Shown here piece by piece: positions 7,776-8,926 of a DNA stretch of 8,926 bases. Each line of letters starts with the position of its first letter. Within the stretch, counting starts at the first letter, position 1. Under the pieces are notes generated by a model that was given only the letters and a program-made list of their open reading frames with translations, was not told where the DNA came from and made no database searches. A program made the translations under genes and the position numbers. Source of the stretch: Bacteroidota bacterium (GTDB lineage: Bacteria > Bacteroidota > Bacteroidia > Bacteroidales > B18-G4); contig QMPN01000118.1 of the NCBI GenBank assembly GCA_003648575.1, positions 1 to 8,926 of the forward strand. Reading direction: 5' to 3'.

Positions 7776-8926
7776 TCATTCTTTGATCACCTTCACATGA
7801 TAAACCGTACCACTGGCACCGATTAAGCGGATGAAATAAATTCCCGCCCGATAGTCCCTGATATCGAAATAATATTCTTCAGCACCTGTAATTATCTTCC
7901 CCTGGTCATTTACCTGCCCTGAGCTGCTTACTATGATATAGCTCAAAGGAAAATCATAGGGAAGGGAAACCCCTACCCTGCCGGAACTGGGTACGGGAAA
8001 TGCTCTGACCTCATGCATCATAACTCTATTTGGAACACCATATGTTAAATCGGTGCATCCTACCATGCTGAATTCTGCGGCAGAAGCCCATGCATTACCA
8101 TTGACTTCAGAAAGGGCCATCAGGCGAAAGTATTTCCCGATCACACCCTCCGGAAAATCAATACCCTGGGGTGATGAGGTGTTCACAAATGATCCTGTGC
8201 TCACAGGGTCACCCCAGTTTTGTTCGTCCTCACTGATATATAGTTCATAATCTTTTATCCTTCCATTTACCCCGTCCTGCCTGGTGAGATAGGTAAAACT
8301 ATATATCCGATAGGTTTCGCCCATATCAACCTGGATCTCATGCGGATAAGGATCGCTACCTGTACTCCACCTGGTATGCCAGATCGTTTCGGGATCATCG
8401 TCGAAACTCATAACAGCAAGGCCCGGGTAATTGATCTCCTCACTGTCGACATATAACAACTCCCAGATATCCTTCGGAAGTTCAGCCGGATTGCTGCAAT
8501 CCTCTATTGAAGGACATGTGGTGGTTGTAATCATATCCGGGATCGTCTTAGTGAATATATTCCCGTTTTTATTTACCTCCAGGCTTACAGTATATGTCCC
8601 CGGTTCACCGAGCACAACCCTGGGGTTCCGCATATTTGCACTTTCAATGTACAAGGGTTCGGGAACAATGTCCCAGGTCCAACTGACCCCTTCATGGTTC
8701 ATAATGCTATGGTCATCGAAATACAGTGTATCCAGCATGCAATTAAAATAATCCCTTTCTACCCATGGATTGATAATAGGTTCAAATTCCGGTTCTTTCA
8801 GGCCTGATTCCCACACGCCGGCATTTCCTGCCATCCTGATCTTTCCATCTCTGAAAAATGGCATGGCCAGGTTCACCGACATCCCTACCGGGTAATTATC
8901 ATTAAAGCTTTCCCAATCGCTCATGC
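7776..8926 (-). CDS. T9SS-secreted propeller / PKD / F5/8 type C protein, C-terminal part (cut by right edge)
   Basis: The frame remains open at the right edge. The first in-frame Met (8924-8922) falls inside a domain with no signal peptide after it, so the true start lies outside the window and residue numbers here count from that Met. Residues 1-42 look like the end of a beta-propeller (MPFFRDGKIRMAGNAGVWES), comparable to TFGRGLWES in the 1480-residue protein. A PKD-like domain follows at about 48-132 (VSWTWDI, NPRVVL, GTYTVSLEV). Residues of about 150-290 resemble an F5/8 type C (discoidin) domain, usually a carbohydrate- or surface-binding module: MSFDDDPETIWHTRW, HEIQVDMG, YELYISEDEQNW, GKYFRLMAL, ASAAEFSMVG. 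Residues 300-382 are a divergent T9SS type A sorting domain (FPVPSSGRVGVSLP, AGIYFIRLI, VYHVKVIKE). The porin gene starts 16 bases downstream. Secretion and surface binding are inferred from the domains. Confidence 0.8.
   Translation of the reverse strand, partial: MSDWESFNDNYPVGMSVNLAMPFFRDGKIRMAGNAGVWESGLKEPEFEPIINPWVERDYFNCMLDTLYFDDHSIMNHEGVSWTWDIVPEPLYIESANMRNPRVVLGEPGTYTVSLEVNKNGNIFTKTIPDMITTTTCPSIEDCSNPAELPKDIWELLYVDSEEINYPGLAVMSFDDDPETIWHTRWSTGSDPYPHEIQVDMGETYRIYSFTYLTRQDGVNGRIKDYELYISEDEQNWGDPVSTGSFVNTSSPQGIDFPEGVIGKYFRLMALSEVNGNAWASAAEFSMVGCTDLTYGVPNRVMMHEVRAFPVPSSGRVGVSLPYDFPLSYIIVSSSGQVNDQGKIITGAEEYYFDIRDYRAGIYFIRLIGASGTVYHVKVIKE

Noticed and set aside
7776..8924. Treating the Met at 8924 as a true gene start
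   Set aside because: The frame is open to the window edge, no signal peptide follows, and the first residues lie inside a propeller end. A T9SS-exported protein needs an N-terminal signal peptide.

Overview
The window looks like a piece of a Bacteroidota genome. The main evidence is two large secreted proteins that end in type IX secretion system (T9SS) type A sorting domains, one with the classic GQNYPNPY motif. Also consistent are the A-rich leaders lacking Shine-Dalgarno sites in front of most genes, the moderate-to-low GC content and the phosphate-selective-porin-like outer-membrane barrel. I cannot place it below phylum from this sequence. All five genes lie on the minus strand, so transcription runs from right to left.

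In transcription order: (1) 7776-8926 is the C-terminal part of a large secreted protein cut by the right edge. It holds the end of a beta-propeller, a PKD-like domain, an F5/8 type C (discoidin-like) domain and a divergent T9SS sorting tail. (2) 6584-7759 follows 16 bases later and encodes a complete outer-membrane porin, probably in the same transcript. (3) After a 288-base gap, 1853-6295 encodes a 1480-residue secreted protein: signal peptide, Asp-box (BNR/sortilin-like) beta-propeller, PKD, MAM-like domain, two copies of an approximately 88-residue module, a further unnamed module and a T9SS sorting domain. (4) After 150 bases containing a GC-rich imperfect palindrome, 371-1702 encodes a complete LYS9-type saccharopine dehydrogenase with a clear Shine-Dalgarno site. 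(5) After another 112 bases, 1-258 is the N-terminal 86 residues of a paralogue of gene 4, cut by the left edge.

Two functional blocks are visible. The right block is cell-surface: two T9SS-exported, multi-domain propeller proteins around an outer-membrane porin. Propellers of this type, PKD, MAM and discoidin-like domains are usually binding or adhesion modules, and I see no recognisable catalytic domain. The left block is metabolic: two tandem saccharopine-dehydrogenase-like genes that suggest lysine/saccharopine metabolism. No tRNA, rRNA, CRISPR array or insertion sequence was recognised. I see no clearly novel system. The points most worth a second look are the repeated pre-sorting module in the 1480-residue protein and the tandem saccharopine dehydrogenase paralogues.
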